From: Takakia lepidozioides
Taxonomy: Eukaryota > Streptophyta > Takakiopsida > Takakiales > Takakiaceae
Direction of reading: 5' to 3'
Assembly: GCA_030704615.1 (NCBI GenBank)
Contig: CM060732.1
Coordinates: 81,121,171 to 81,181,170 of the forward strand
Length of the DNA stretch: 60,000 nt
Shown here: piece after piece, positions 12,226 to 23,839 of the stretch
Position numbering within the stretch: position 1 is the stretch's first letter
Layout: each line of letters begins with the position of its first letter
Notes under the pieces: generated by a model
Databases searched by the model: none
The model's input: the letters and a program-made list of their open reading frames with translations, nothing else
What the model was told of the DNA's origin: nothing
Program-made: the position numbers and the translations under genes

Positions 12226-15200
12226 GTATAATTTGCTCTGGAAGTCTAGGATTAGACTCTTATGTCTCAAGATGCAGTCAGGATCCAAGTTATGTTGGTG
12301 AACATCTGCCATGTAATACTCCACTCATTGATCAATCTCGTTTACTTCTAGAATTGAAGGCTACACATTCCCACACTGGAACAGCCATAGTGTTGCATAG
12401 GAAGCTGCCTTGACTTTATCAGCCCCTGGTTAATGTTAGAAGGGCTTCAAAGATTATTTGAAGAAATTGATAGCATTCTTGTGCCTGCATGTGTATCACA
12501 TGAGAAACTGACAGCAACAGGCAGGCAGATTTTGCACAATTAGCTCTTATCTCTGCCATCTAATAGGGTTGTAGTGTGGCCAATTTGCTTAGTAATCTAC
12601 CCCATGTCAGAATTGGGTTAGGATTCTGACAATTTCAACCTCAATTGTCAATAGACCAAATGGATTTTCCCCTCTCCCTCCTTCAGAATACTCTCTCTCT
12701 CTCTCTCTCTTGATCTGCCCAAACTGGGCATGGGGTCACTGGCACAAACAATGTTGTATGAGTACATTCTCTTTCTCTCTCTCTCTCCGGACGTTATAAA
12801 GTACCATTTCATTTCATTTCATTTCTCTCTCTCAACTTAAGGCTATGGCCAACAACTTATGAGGACATCCTCTCAATTAACATTCCTCTTGTTGTGCCCA
12901 GCGGGGTCTACAGCTGCAATGCTACGACAAACAACGTCTTATGAGTACATTCTTCTCTACTGACATTTGGGCTTGTTGCAGGTTTAACACTTGCACCCCT
13001 TGTCATGAAAGTCAATCCAAATTTCAATGTCGTAGCAACAGCATGCCTTACAGTCTTCATCGGATGCCATCGTTCTGTCAAGCCTGCTCCTCCATCAGTG
13101 AGTGCCTAAGCCCTTTCCAGGTCTTAGTATAAAGTGCCTGCACCCACAAACATATAGAGAGACAACTGACTAATCTGAACCAACCGAAGAAAGAGGCATT
13201 TCCATGAAGTCATTGCATATCTGTGCTATTTGCACTTTCTTATGGGCCATACTTACGGCGATTGTTTTGTTTTAATTGTTCTGCCTCATCAAATACCCAT
13301 GTCTAGGAGCCTCTTCCCTGAATATTCAATCCTGTAGAAGTCATTGAAGTCAAAAGTTTACTGGCCCACACACGTAGTCACCAGGAATTTGGTCTGGTTT
13401 GCACAGGAGACAATGTCAAAGGAGCATGCGATGCGGTTCCCATTCATTGGTAGTGCAGTGCTGCTGTCGCTTTTTCTTCTCTTCAAGTTTCTGCCCAAGG
13501 ATTTGATTAACACTGTGCTGACCCTCTACTTCTTTGGGCTTGGGGTCTTTGCCGTCTCGTATGTACCTGTTCCTCCCTTCAGCACTCTGACTGTGATTGC
13601 AAGAGCATGGTCTCATGAATAGTCCTCTTCAAATGGCATATTCGCTTGTTGAATTTGCCAGCAGCCATATCTCGCGTTTTGCACTGTGTACTCGGACTGA
13701 CAAGTAAGGATACAGATTTCCTGCTTCATCAGTTCCCTGATATAGATTACACCTACTACAAATGCAAAGACTGAAACTTGTTCACATGAAGGGGCTCATC
13801 GGTCTGTTAGGTTGCAATCATTTACTTTTGAAGTCTCTTTTGGTCCGTAGACTGGCAATTGGGGCTTGTCTGTCCTTACCATAATGTGTCAAAGTTACCC
13901 TCCAGGTATTTGGTTTGGGTTATGCAGAGCTACAATTCTCCCAGCACTTAAGCATTTCCTCCCCACTCATTGGAATGAGACCAAAGTTTCATGGCGTCTG
14001 CCTTGCTTCAAGAGTATGTATACTGGGGATATCTTGTGAAAATTGATGAACTTTTAGCTGAAGAGATTCTTGCTCTGTCTCACCCTATATCTCTCTCTCA
14101 ACCAACGCCAACCACCCCCCCCCCAAACTACGTAGCAGAGGGTCACTGTTGGATCTAGGCGTTGAGAGTGGTCAGTCAATATGGGAGGTTGACGTGGAAA
14201 GTGTGCTTCCAAGGAAGAGAGGTGAGAACTTGGTAAGGTGCCATAAATTTCTTCCCTCCATTTGGCTCTCTTCTTTTTTGATGCGTTTGCATAGAGGTCT
14301 TGGTGTTTTTGTCGTTAATCCCACCGGAAATGAGATCACTCAGTGGAGTTACAATCTGGGTGTGGGACTCACCCAGTCATCTCATAGCCACTGACATGTG
14401 TTGGTGATATTAGATTCTAAGCCAGCGTTAACCATGAAGTTGGCAATGATTGCTGGGTGGAGGTTTCAAGGAACACGTGTTTGTGATTTGATACTAGAAT
14501 TTTGGCTGCAGCCCCACTGGTATCTCGTGGGTCTATGGTCGCCAAGCTACTATGCATGGCTAAGCATTTAATGCCTAGCCATGCCACAGTCAATCTTCCA
14601 TCTGATAGGCTGGAAAACGTCTGATGGCTACTTCTCTGCACAGCTTGTTAAGTTGTGACATGATGTAATGTTGCATCTGGGCAATGCAGATATTGAGGTG
14701 GAGTTCACAAGGTCACAATTAATTGCAGGCATTCCAGGAACACTCTTTTGTATCTGGTATGTCCTGAAGAAGCACTGGTTGGCCAATAACACACTTGGGT
14801 TAGCTTTCTCCATCCAGGTCTTGTTCATCCCTCTTGACCTCCCTTCCCTCCATTTGTTTGCTCTGTCCAGCATAGAACATGGCCAGAAAGCCAAAAGCAA
14901 GTATGTTCTTGTGAGCTAATCTCTCTCCTGTCCCATGGGCTTTTAGAGCTCCCCTTGGATGTTATAGAGTTTCTTTCTTTCTCTGTCCGGAAGGTGACAA
15001 ATGATTGCAAATTTGGTCAACTCCGAAGTACCAGAAACTTTTCAATTCAGGCCTCATCTATACCCATTTGTAACTCCATGCATACATAGATGCGGATGGC
15101 AATCCATATTCCAACTAGAATGCATCGCTAAATGTCCATTTTATGCTCCAACTTAGAAGGCCTACATCACACCTAACATAGTGATGAAACCAGACAGGTA

Positions 15201-17912
15201 TATTGCCAAGTTTTCAGTCCTTCAAGTGATAAGTCACTAGTGTCAAGCGTCTATTAGAGCCAAAACAATTTGGAGGAATGATGATCAGCTGCCAAATGAC
15301 TGTCATTACAACCTGGAGGCTGTGCATGTACTGACGTATAGGAGATTTGGAAGTTGTTCCAGGCCAAATGTGGTGTTTCTTGGTAGTCTGGTTGTTGGCA
15401 TGGTAGAATCCGTTATTGCCTACTCATACAATGATCAGATTTGTCAACATGGTGGGGGTCAGAAATAGGAACACAGTTGCCCCTCTTTTTGAGAAGAAAA
15501 GTGTCCCAAGGCAGTAGCCCTGAAGGGTCAAAGAGGCGTTGTAAGTTTTTGTTGACTGTGACCAGTGTCATTATTCTGAAGTGCCTGCCTTTCCTCTTTG
15601 ACCCCTGGGTGTTGAGCAATATTTCTGAAATTATGAAAGCTGTAGAAAGGGAATGACCTCAAGCTCCTCTAGGAGACCTCAAATACGAACCAGCATTTTT
15701 GAATGTGACCCTCGTCAGGGGATGTGACAGTCCTCATCCTTGATTCATACAGGGTATTGAAATGCTGTCGCTGGGCTCCTTCAAAATCGGGGCTATCCTC
15801 TTGGTAATACTCTCTTGCTTTCTTCTTTTACAATACTCGACCCCACTATGATAAGATTGCTGTTGGCTTTGAGTCTGAGATGGGTTGGACTTGTCCCCTC
15901 AACTGACTATGGGAGGGTTAGCATTCCACAGGGACTATGGCCATAGGGATATTTTGATGCAATGCTCTTTGGTGGACGTCAGAAAGTTTTTTTTCTCTTT
16001 CATTTTCTAGACAGTGGTTGTCAAGCACGTCAAGCACAAGCACTTGCCTTTCAGAAAACTTCACTGCTTCATTCAAAGATGGGCGCATTGAAAAAATGGT
16101 CGTGTGCCTGTTCATTGAGCACAATGATGTGGAGCTCACTAAGCCAGCAGGACTGATCTTGCAGGCAGGGCTTTTTGTATATGACATCTTCTGGGTGTTT
16201 TTCACACCAGTCATGGTTAGCGTGGCAAAGTCATTCGATGCTCCCATTAAGGTTCTCTCATGCCCTTCCACTGTGATTATTCATGCTTTTTGGTCAAATC
16301 TTCAGTATATACGGTTGTTTTTTCTCCTTATATATGTGGGTTATATAATCTTTAGCATCATGTTAATTAACTGGTGGTTGAGAGGAGGTTAGCCAACCCA
16401 GAGAGTTTTGCCAAGCACTTCTCATTGACAGATCCAGCTGCTGAAGGGCTCCTGTCATTGTCAGTACACTGATGCGCCGAAAGTCAACCTTTTGCCATCC
16501 CTGAACTCAACTTTCTTCCATTAAGCCTCCTCTTTGTCCATTAAGTTAGGTAATTACTGTGAGTTGTCATCAGCTGGCTCAACCCTTCTGGGTTTTACCA
16601 GCATGGCTCCTCACAGCCAGTACCTAATTCCTATTTGAGCTTTGTCGCAGTCAAGTAACATGTCTGGGTTACTATGTCACCTCTCCTGGTCAATGATTGG
16701 GAGCGAGTGTGTGTTATAATGTTTGAAATGTCCACCATGATCCAGTACTTTGTTTATTTCAGCTTATCTTCCCGACAGGAGACGCGACGCGACCTTTCTC
16801 AATGTTGGGTCTTGGTGATATTGTCATACCAGGTTTACGCTCTTTCGCTTGGGTTCACTTATCATAGGAAATGCTAGAGAGAATGACAGGGAATGCATTT
16901 GTTTCTCAAATGCTTGGCAGCCTACCTGCACAAGGCCTTCACCCTTAGACAATCGCTAGAACATTAATTGTGGTTTCTGGATTTGTTCCCCTCTCATGTT
17001 TTCTTCCATTTTGTCCCATAAGCTCTATGAGCTTTCCGCGGACATTATAAAGCACCATTTCATTTCATTTCATTTCATTTCTTTCATTTGCTTAACCTCA
17101 AATTTCATCACAAGATAATCGCTTGAAGGCATCTTATGATATGGGGTCTCTCACTAAAATACCAATTGCCTGGATCTAGAATGTTCATGATCATTTGAGT
17201 TTCAGGTTGCGGAATCATGGTTTGTGGCTTTGTAAATTTACAAAGAAACTGAAAAGCATTAAACTGTGTTGTTCACTGTTGTTGTATGTATGTGGGGTGG
17301 GGTTTATATGGCTTCAGGTATTTTTGTAGCGTTGGCCTTGCGTTTTGATATGTCAAGAGGTCAACGCAAGACTTACTTCAGCAGTGCGTTTGCTGGCTAC
17401 ACAGCAGGCATCTTGGTCACTATTCTTGTTATGAACTGGTTCCAGGCTGCCCAGGTCTGTCTTTTCGTGCTGTCTTGGACTCCATAGTGTCCATCTGCCC
17501 TTAAAGGTCTTGTAGTCCCTATAGTTGAGTTCTATCTATCTGTCCCACTTCTGCCTTGGTGAATTAGCCAGTACTAACTATCTATGAGGAAGAGATGTAT
17601 TTGTCCCTGAAGGTAGTTTACATGCTTGTGTCATGTTACCATAGCCCTCATCAAGGGAGGAGCATAGACAAGCATGAATAATAAAGAATGCCAATATGGT
17701 TTTAGAGTTATTGGTGATGAATGGCCTCTCATGTACACGTCGGTCATTCAGTTAAAACCACTCAAATTCTCAGAAAATGTCATTGGTTGTTTCATGTGGG
17801 ATTCCAGCCAGCTCTACTGTATATAGTACCAGGCGTTGTTGGATTTTTGGGAGAACATTGTGCTGCAAATGGCGAGATTAAACCCATAAGTGGACCTCTC
17901 TTACTCACGTGA
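11967..17912 (+). CDS. SPP: Signal peptide peptidase (intramembrane aspartyl protease, presenilin fold)
   Basis: Ten exons with consistent phases: 11967-12006, 12982-13097, 13407-13558, 13928-14013, 14690-14817, 15753-15803, 16165-16251, 16763-16832, 17318-17454, 17808-17912, giving 323 residues. SPP cleaves signal peptides and tail-anchored segments within the ER membrane. Visible hallmarks are ETMSKEHAMRFP in the N-terminal half, the catalytic YD in YDIFWVFF (exon 7), the catalytic GLGD in MLGLGDIVIPG (exon 8) and the PAL motif in QPALLYIVPG (exon 10). Multiple hydrophobic segments fit nine transmembrane helices. The start was chosen because MISAERAANAALIGLTLAP aligns with the known plant SPP N-terminus; the frame is open upstream but has no earlier ATG near it. 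Plant SPPs are about 344 residues, so the tail after NGEIKPIS is short and may continue through an unrecognised exon. Confidence 0.93.
12722..12832 (+). repeat. LINE 3'-tail fragment in SPP intron 1
   Basis: Contains GGGGTCACTGG..., a CT run, then TTATAAAGTACCATTTC and (ATTTC)n. The same ending recurs at 17035-17085, and the upstream part resembles the reverse complement of the LINE 3' regions at 22.04 and 52.86 kb. Confidence 0.6.
12895..12955 (+). repeat. Short LINE 3'-UTR fragment
   Basis: GCGGGGTCTACAGCTGCAAT followed by CTACGACAAACAACGTCTTA matches, with substitutions, the reverse complement of the 3' end of the LINE copies at 22035 and 52853. Confidence 0.55.
17035..17085 (+). repeat. 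LINE 3'-tail fragment with (CATTT)n
   Basis: GGACATTATAAAGCACCATT followed by pentamer repeats, the second copy of the tail seen at 12788-12832. It lies in the intron between exons 8 and 9 of the SPP gene. Confidence 0.55.
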
Positions 17913-19245
17913 AGATGTCGTTAGGTTATGATTTGTATCTGCATTAATATTGTGTAACCCTTTCTCAGGGTGCATCTTTGGAACATTGAACCAATCTCTC
18001 CTCCCCAGTCTGTCTGAACATACTGAGGTTGTCCTTGCTTCCTGAATGAGAATTTTACTGAGAAAGTGTGTTTGTGAGTACAGTTACTCCAGTTTGATGA
18101 GTCCATCAGCAGCACAGAGGGTGAAAAGTCCTTGAAAAATGCAGGCGTGCAATCCATAGACGACAAGTCTGATTGACCCGTGACAGTAGAACCATGCTCT
18201 CCTTCAAAACGGACAGGTAGATCTTCCTCTGTCTCTCTGGGCTTCCTCTCAAAAGAATAACTTCCATTTCCCTTGTCACTCCTAAAGCAAAGTGCTGGAT
18301 CTCTGGCCACCTATGGTAGATAACATTTAGTGATGATGATTCTTGTAACTTCCATTCACCAAGATGTTTCAAGCTATCTCTAATGTTGTGTCACTTTCAC
18401 ACAGGAGGCTTGGATGCATATCATAGCCATGGGTCCAGAACTTTCTTGGTGCAAAGGTCAACTGTGCATCTGTCGAAAGCATTCTGGAAACAAGATCCAC
18501 CAGACTGGGGTCGAGCCTAAACTAGAGCACTGTCTAAAGTCAACAATGATCAGAGTGAGGCTCATGACCACTGAGAAATTGAAAGCACCTGTGTCCATTT
18601 GTAAGCACAATAATCTCCAATGTTCCATCAACTGCTGGCCATGAATTGAAACAAAGTTTAATCTTAACTTTTTCACATACATAGCCACCATGTAGCTTGG
18701 GTGAACATTGAGACTATGGGTGAATTTAGGGTCTGACGACTAAGAAAACTTACAGCCATACATATCTTACTCTGTAAAGTATGAAGAGCAGAAACCCTCA
18801 ATTTTGTACATCGAGTCACCAATTCTAGAAAGACTAATAACACCTAGGGCTGTTACTCGTGCTATTCAATTCTCTCATTTCAGTCATGAGATCCCCTGCT
18901 GGAAATTGCCAAGGGTGGATCTAGGAAGTAGAATGACGTGCAAAATTAATCAAGAATCAACTTCATTCCCAATCTACAATTACAAGCACCAGCACATATA
19001 TTCGCAGTAGGGACCAAAAATGTACATTTAAGGCCCTGTGTAAATGCTCAGAAGAGGAAAAGGGATTTTAAAACAGATGCCTTCACTCCCACCCACAGCT
19101 AGCAAACTCCTGACTGGGATTACAAAAAATTGTGAGCTGTTCAATTGTGAGAAGTCGCTAGTAGTGCGGAGCAACGCGAAGCCCTAGTTAAAGCGGCGAC
19201 TGAAGGTCGGAGACTAGTTTAGCGCAGAGTAGGAATAGGGTGCCA
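17913..19245. other. Region downstream of SPP, nothing recognised
   Basis: Frames on both strands are short or unmotivated (e.g. minus 17921-18310, plus 18414-18644). It could contain the SPP 3' UTR or a last exon, but nothing is diagnostic. Confidence 0.35.
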
Positions 19246-19248
19246 TAG

Positions 19249-19330
19249 CAACACGTCATCTTCGCCACGTCATCGTCACCACGTCATCCTCCCCACGTCA
19301 TCGTCACCATGTCATCGTTGCCACGTTTCG
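19249..19330. repeat. Minisatellite of CACGTCATC-containing 12-14-mers
   Basis: Six imperfect units of the form CCACGTCATCNTC follow one another. Each unit carries ACGTCA, the reverse complement of the TGACGT core bound by plant bZIP factors. It lies about 0.4 kb before the OSB-like exons. Confidence 0.7.
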
Positions 19331-19671
19331 TCGTCAATGTTTTTGGACACTGCCGGGGCTGCCCGAAAATAACAGAAAAATTAACCGGGAGAGATGTGCG
19401 CGGGGAAGGGAGGATGATGCGTGGAGGGGTTTCACACAGCGATCGCAGATGGAGACATTTGCAGATTATGAGTACACCGTAGGAGCTCTCACAGGAATTT
19501 GCACGATGGTGGGACAACCGCAATCGCAAGGTGTGGCTTTTTCTTAATGTACGATGTGAAGAAGTGTTGTCCATCCTGCAAATGTGGGCTCTTGGCTCAT
19601 GTTAGTACCATGATTTGGTATTCTTCATGATGTTTACAAGGTTCTTGAGAGAGTCAGCTTGGTCTTAGCAG

Positions 19672-20389
19672 ACTGTGTTTCAATCTCTGCCTGCTCAGCT
19701 GCACCGAGGTGGTTCTCACATACCAATCCGACATTACCTGACTACAGACACAAGCAGCACACACAAGATGTCCTTTTGGGTTGATGGTCGGTCAATTCCT
19801 CCATGGGTCATGACACAAGGTCAAGGACAATGTGGTGAGGGCACCTTCTTCTTCGACCTATTTCAGCCTGTTTTTCCCTCTCATCCAACTCGGCCCTGAG
19901 ATGCATATTGAATTTTGTAAATTAGCTCGTTGGGTGGATCTGTGGTGGTTTGGAATGACTTTGACAAGTTACTGCTGATGTGGCAGCAGGAAAGTATCCA
20001 AAAACAGATAACAGAGATGAAGAGAAGCTTTGGAATGAACACTTTTCCGACCCCAGTCAATGGTGGGACAATGGAGACAAAAAGGTGAATGCCTATTGGA
20101 CTACAGAGAGAAGCAGATGCAATTCAGAATTGGAACTACTGTAATAAGTAGGGTTGGGGTGTTTGCTGGAAGAACTTCACGCCGTCAGTGTCAGCTGCTA
20201 GCAGCACGTATTCATGATTTGTACACAGGCAGGGATAGCTGAAGGACCAGGGATAGAGGTCCAGATGCATCCAAGAGGGCCGGATTTCAAACACAAGATT
20301 ACTTCTGATTCCCTGTGGATCGATAGCTACAAGAAATCTGCGTGCGTAGATGGTCAACTGGAAACAGCAGCTTTGCAGCAGCACAATTG
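19672..20389 (+). pseudogene. OSB-like (organellar single-stranded DNA-binding) gene remnant, first exons
   Basis: Three exon-like pieces on the plus strand have good splice sites. 19672-19834 encodes VFQSLPAQLHRGGS ... TQGQGQC before a GTGAGG donor. 19990-20084 encodes LWNEHFSDPSQWWDN. 20259-20389 encodes RGPDFKHKITSDSLWIDSYK. The last two together form the PDF motif (LW...F..P..WWDNR..K...PDFKHK....LW) typical of plant OSB proteins, which bind single-stranded DNA in mitochondria or plastids. The third piece ends in TGA where the minus-strand copy at 52.4 kb has a usable GTAAGT donor, so this copy looks broken. No OB-fold (SSB) exon was found. A minus-strand relative of the first exon is at 54415-54567. 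Confidence 0.6.
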
Positions 20390-21235
20390 ATAGAACAAGA
20401 CACTGCTAATGAAGGCACCTTCTTCAACACATTTCAGCCTGTTTTTCCCTGTTATCAGAGTCGTCCCTAAATTTTCATGTTGAATTCTGCAAGTTAGCCT
20501 CGTCGGTGGATCTATGGTGGTTTTGGAGTGATTTTGACATGTTACTGCCAATGTTGCAACAGGAAAGTATTGAAAAACAGATAACAGAGACGAGGAGAAG
20601 CTCTGGAATGAATACGTTTCCGACCCCAGTCAATGGTGGAACAATCGAGGCAAAAAGGTGAATGCCTGTTGGAAGCAGACGCAAGTCAGCATAGGAACTA
20701 GTGTGATAAGGAGGGTTGGGTTTACTGGAACAATTCTAGGCTGTCATTGTCAGCTGCTAGCAGCACGGCAAGGATGTATGCATGATTTGTGCAGAGGCAT
20801 GGATAGCTGAAGGAGCAGGGATAGAGTGTGGGTCCAGATTCATCCAAAAGGGCCGGATTTCAACCTCTAGATTACCTATGATTCCCTGTGGAAGGATAGC
20901 TACAAGAAACCTGCATGGGTAGATGGTCAACTGGAAGCCACAGCAGCAGCGGCACAATTGATAAAATCAGTCGCTGCTAATGAAGGCACCTTCTTCAACA
21001 CATTTCACCCTGTTTTTCCCTCTCATCAGAATCGGCCCTAAATTTCCATGTTGAATTCTGCAAGTTAGCTGGTTGAGTGAATCTAGTTTGGAGTGACTTT
21101 GCATGATACTGCCAATGTGACAACAGGAAAGTATCCAAAAACAGGTAACAGAGATGAGGAGAAGCTGTGGAATGAATACTTTTCTGACCCCAGTCAATGG
21201 TGGGACAACCGAGGCAAAAACGTGAATGCCTGTCA
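19836..21235 (+). repeat. Tandem array of ~573-bp units carrying OSB PDF-motif exons
   Basis: Units start at 19836, 20408 and 20982 (each marked by GGCACCTTCTTC). Units 1 and 2 contain both half-exons of a PDF motif; unit 3 breaks off after the first half and joins a PPR fragment at ~21227. In unit 2 the second half reads PDFNL then stop, so it has decayed. OSB proteins carry one to three PDF motifs, so the array may once have been a normal multi-motif gene. Confidence 0.7.
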
Positions 21236-21303
21236 AATTACCAGATGTCATTCTGAACACTGCCTTGGTGGACATGTATGCCAAATGTGGGTGCATCGAG
21301 GAA
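21227..21303 (+). pseudogene. PPR repeat fragment
   Basis: Encodes LPDVILNTALVDMYAKCGCI, a PLS-class pentatricopeptide segment nearly the same as the one at ~24135-24200. It is joined directly to the truncated third OSB unit and opens no longer frame. Confidence 0.7.
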
Positions 21304-22034
21304 GGTGGGGTGAGGGAAGGGAGGTGGCAACACTCGGTTTCAATTTCATTGCAGTTGGCATATGTCCGCAGCACTACAATGCTCACTCTTCACTGATTAT
21401 GGTGAATTAATGTGCAGAGTTTGAGGACACGGAACGGAGTGGATGGTTCATAGGGAAAGGGCAAGCATGGTAGCTCTCTTTCTGTTTTCTGGGTGCATTG
21501 GTCTGTTAAAGTTCTGGATGTTTTGCAAACAACAATTCTGGTATGGCTGCGTGGTTGTGTCTATTACATTGGATGTATGTCATCTGTACATCTCCATTTA
21601 GGAGATGTCATTCTGTCAAACATTTAATATGTGATATGATGACACTTATGGTGAGCATATTGGTAAGACTAAGCTTATATTTAGTGGTTCTTCAGTTTTG
21701 TGGAAAACTGAGAAAATTGGCTGGATTTGCATATGCAAGCAGTGTTTTGGTCCATCAGTAGTGCCTGCATTATTCCCATTGTGAATGTATAGAAAGCAGT
21801 TGTGAAGTTGTTGACCTAACATAGTAATTGGGATGTTCCTGGCAGGCTCGCTGAAGGGGAACATTTTACTTGCCAAGCGTCGTGGCTGCCCATGTCCTTG
21901 GTGCGTTTAGTTTCAGGCCATGCAAACCTTCTCAGGGAACATTTGATAGCTATTTTGTAGCTTTTTGTTCTAGCAGCAGCAAAATTTGACCTACAGTGGG
22001 TAGGCTGCAAGGCCCAATATCAGTGCTGAAATAT
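21304..22034. other. Non-coding stretch between PPR fragment and LINE
   Basis: No motif-bearing frame on either strand. Hydrophobic short frames around 21543-21761 have no recognisable origin. Confidence 0.35.
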
Positions 22035-22660
22035 GGAATATACTCATAAGACGTTGTTTGCCGTAGCCTTGTGGCCATTGACCCCGCGCACAGTTTGAGC
22101 GGAACACAAAGGGACAGAACCTACCTTTGTCAGTGACTGATGCCGGTAGTCAGACTTACCTTGGAATAAACAATTGATCCGGGTTTTCCAGATATCCTCT
22201 AGAAAACCCTTTACACAAGCGTCAACCTGCTGTGTGTGGTTTGCCCAATAACTAGGCCCTAAAAGGGCATGGGCTTTTGGCTCAGCCTCGAGACTTTCAA
22301 AATTGGTAAACAGTGGTACACAATTCCCTTGATAGATTTGAAGGGAGCGTCTCTCTGGTGAGAGAACCCCGGACAATGAATCAGAAAATGAATATCTTCA
22401 GGTTGCCCGCACAAAGGGCAATTGCACTCTCCCTTTCCTCTCTGCTTCTGGTTGCTGTTCAAAGGTAGGCTTCCCGCCCTGAGTTTAAATTTCAGTCTAG
22501 TGCCGAGAGTGGGTAGACCCTTGAGGTCATCCATGATGGCCTCCCCCATGTCATATAGAAATAAGTTCAGGGAAGTTTTCTGCCTAACTTCATTTTCATG
22601 TCTGTTGCCAGGAAATTGTCTGATGAAGTGCTGAAATATAGAAGAGAGAGGAAAGCAGGG
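22035..22660 (-). mobile_element. 5'-truncated LINE, C-terminal ORF2 and 3' end
   Basis: Reading on the minus strand: NEVRQKTSLNLF, DDLKGLPTLGTRLKFKLRAG, then the LINE C-terminal finger CNCPLCGQPEDIHFLIHCPG, then FESLEAEPKAHALL and a 3' UTR ending in the conserved AACGTCTTATGAGTA block. The same segment, same orientation, is at 52853-53245. The 5' border falls inside the region that carries NSUN6-like exons, so the LINE probably landed in that gene. Confidence 0.8.
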
Positions 22661-22806
22661 AGGGAATGATGGAGAGAGAAGGACCAGGCCACATGTTAGG
22701 TTATTCCTATGGGATCTCGGGTTGTGGGAATGGGAACAGGAGAAGAGTTCATGTTTACCCAAGTAATTGGTCACTGCTTTCTTTGACTGTAAGTGTTCGT
22801 TGCCAG

Positions 22807-23805
22807 ATCCTAAACCAGGGGAACGAATCTTGGACATGTGTGCGGCACCTGGGGGTAAGACAACTGCAATTGCTATGCTCATGGAGGACAAGGGTGAAAT
22901 CATAGCACTGGACCGCTCACATAGTAAGGTAACTTTTGGTTGCTGCTGTTTGGGGGGGACTTTCTGCCCTTGCTCAGCGGCACACATGTAGACTCTCTCT
23001 CTCTCCCTCTCTGCTCACACTTTTCTTATGTGTTGTGAGACCAGGTAAAGGAAATTTATTTTTGGCAAGGGTAGTTCTTACAAATGTTAGTCTGGTCGCA
23101 TTTTGTGCTGGCTAGGGCGCAGCATATGTTTTCAATCAAACTAAGCAGTAGAGATATTTCAATTATCATCCAGTTGGATAGCTGCACTGGGAGACAGCCA
23201 TTCAACTCAAGCAAGATCAGTGAAAGTTAAATGGTCCTTTATATGGTCTCTGGGGCAATGACAGCTTTTGTTGGGTGGGTATGAGCAGGTCTTAGATATT
23301 GTCCGTTTAGCCAAGGAGATGAAGCTTACTTGCATCCAAGCGATCAAGCTGGATGCTCTAAAGTCTGCTCTTACCAACTTCACCACAAGTGAGGGCAATG
23401 TGAGCCCCTCCTCTGATGTGGAGTCAATCGCATCATCCACTGTGTGTCTAATCAACATCCATGCCAGGACTAACAATGGAGCTACATCAGTGGAGCTGTC
23501 AAATGTGTCAGCTGATGGAACCTCTGAGGGAGTTTCATCTGAAAGGTTGGTCTCGACAATGTACCAATGTAAGCTATGGAGGCTGGCTGCCTAGTTATCA
23601 TCTCTCTTTTAAGTGAGCACAGTGTGACCACCTGCAAACATTGTGTTCCTCAGATGCTGGTCAAGCATCGGAACTTGGCACCAGAGGTGGAGAGCATGAA
23701 GAGATTGACCATTCCAAATGAAGCTGTGGCTCTCTCTTCTGGTACCACTGGATCAAAAAGTGGTCCAGAAGACAAGGGAGAGTATGCAAGCAGGGCTCAG
23801 GCGCG
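22807..23805 (+). pseudogene. NSUN6-type RNA (cytosine-5) methyltransferase, isolated exons
   Basis: Three exons are visible. 22807-22928 encodes the SAM-binding motif DMCAAPGGKTTAIA and IALDRSHSK before a GTAACT donor. 23289 to about 23549 encodes LAKEMKLTCIQAIKLDALKS, which matches the next segment of plant NSUN6-like proteins, then a low-complexity Ser-rich stretch. 23654-23805 is open and ends at a strong GTAAGA donor (GEYASRAQAR). NSUN6 proteins methylate C5 of cytosine in tRNA and mRNA. The N-terminal half and the catalytic Cys region that should follow are absent: a LINE lies just upstream and PPR sequence directly downstream. It is therefore a gene fragment or a gene broken by insertions. 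Confidence 0.7.
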
Positions 23806-23839
23806 GTAAGAGGCGTGGAGACTGAAAACAGGGTCTGGT

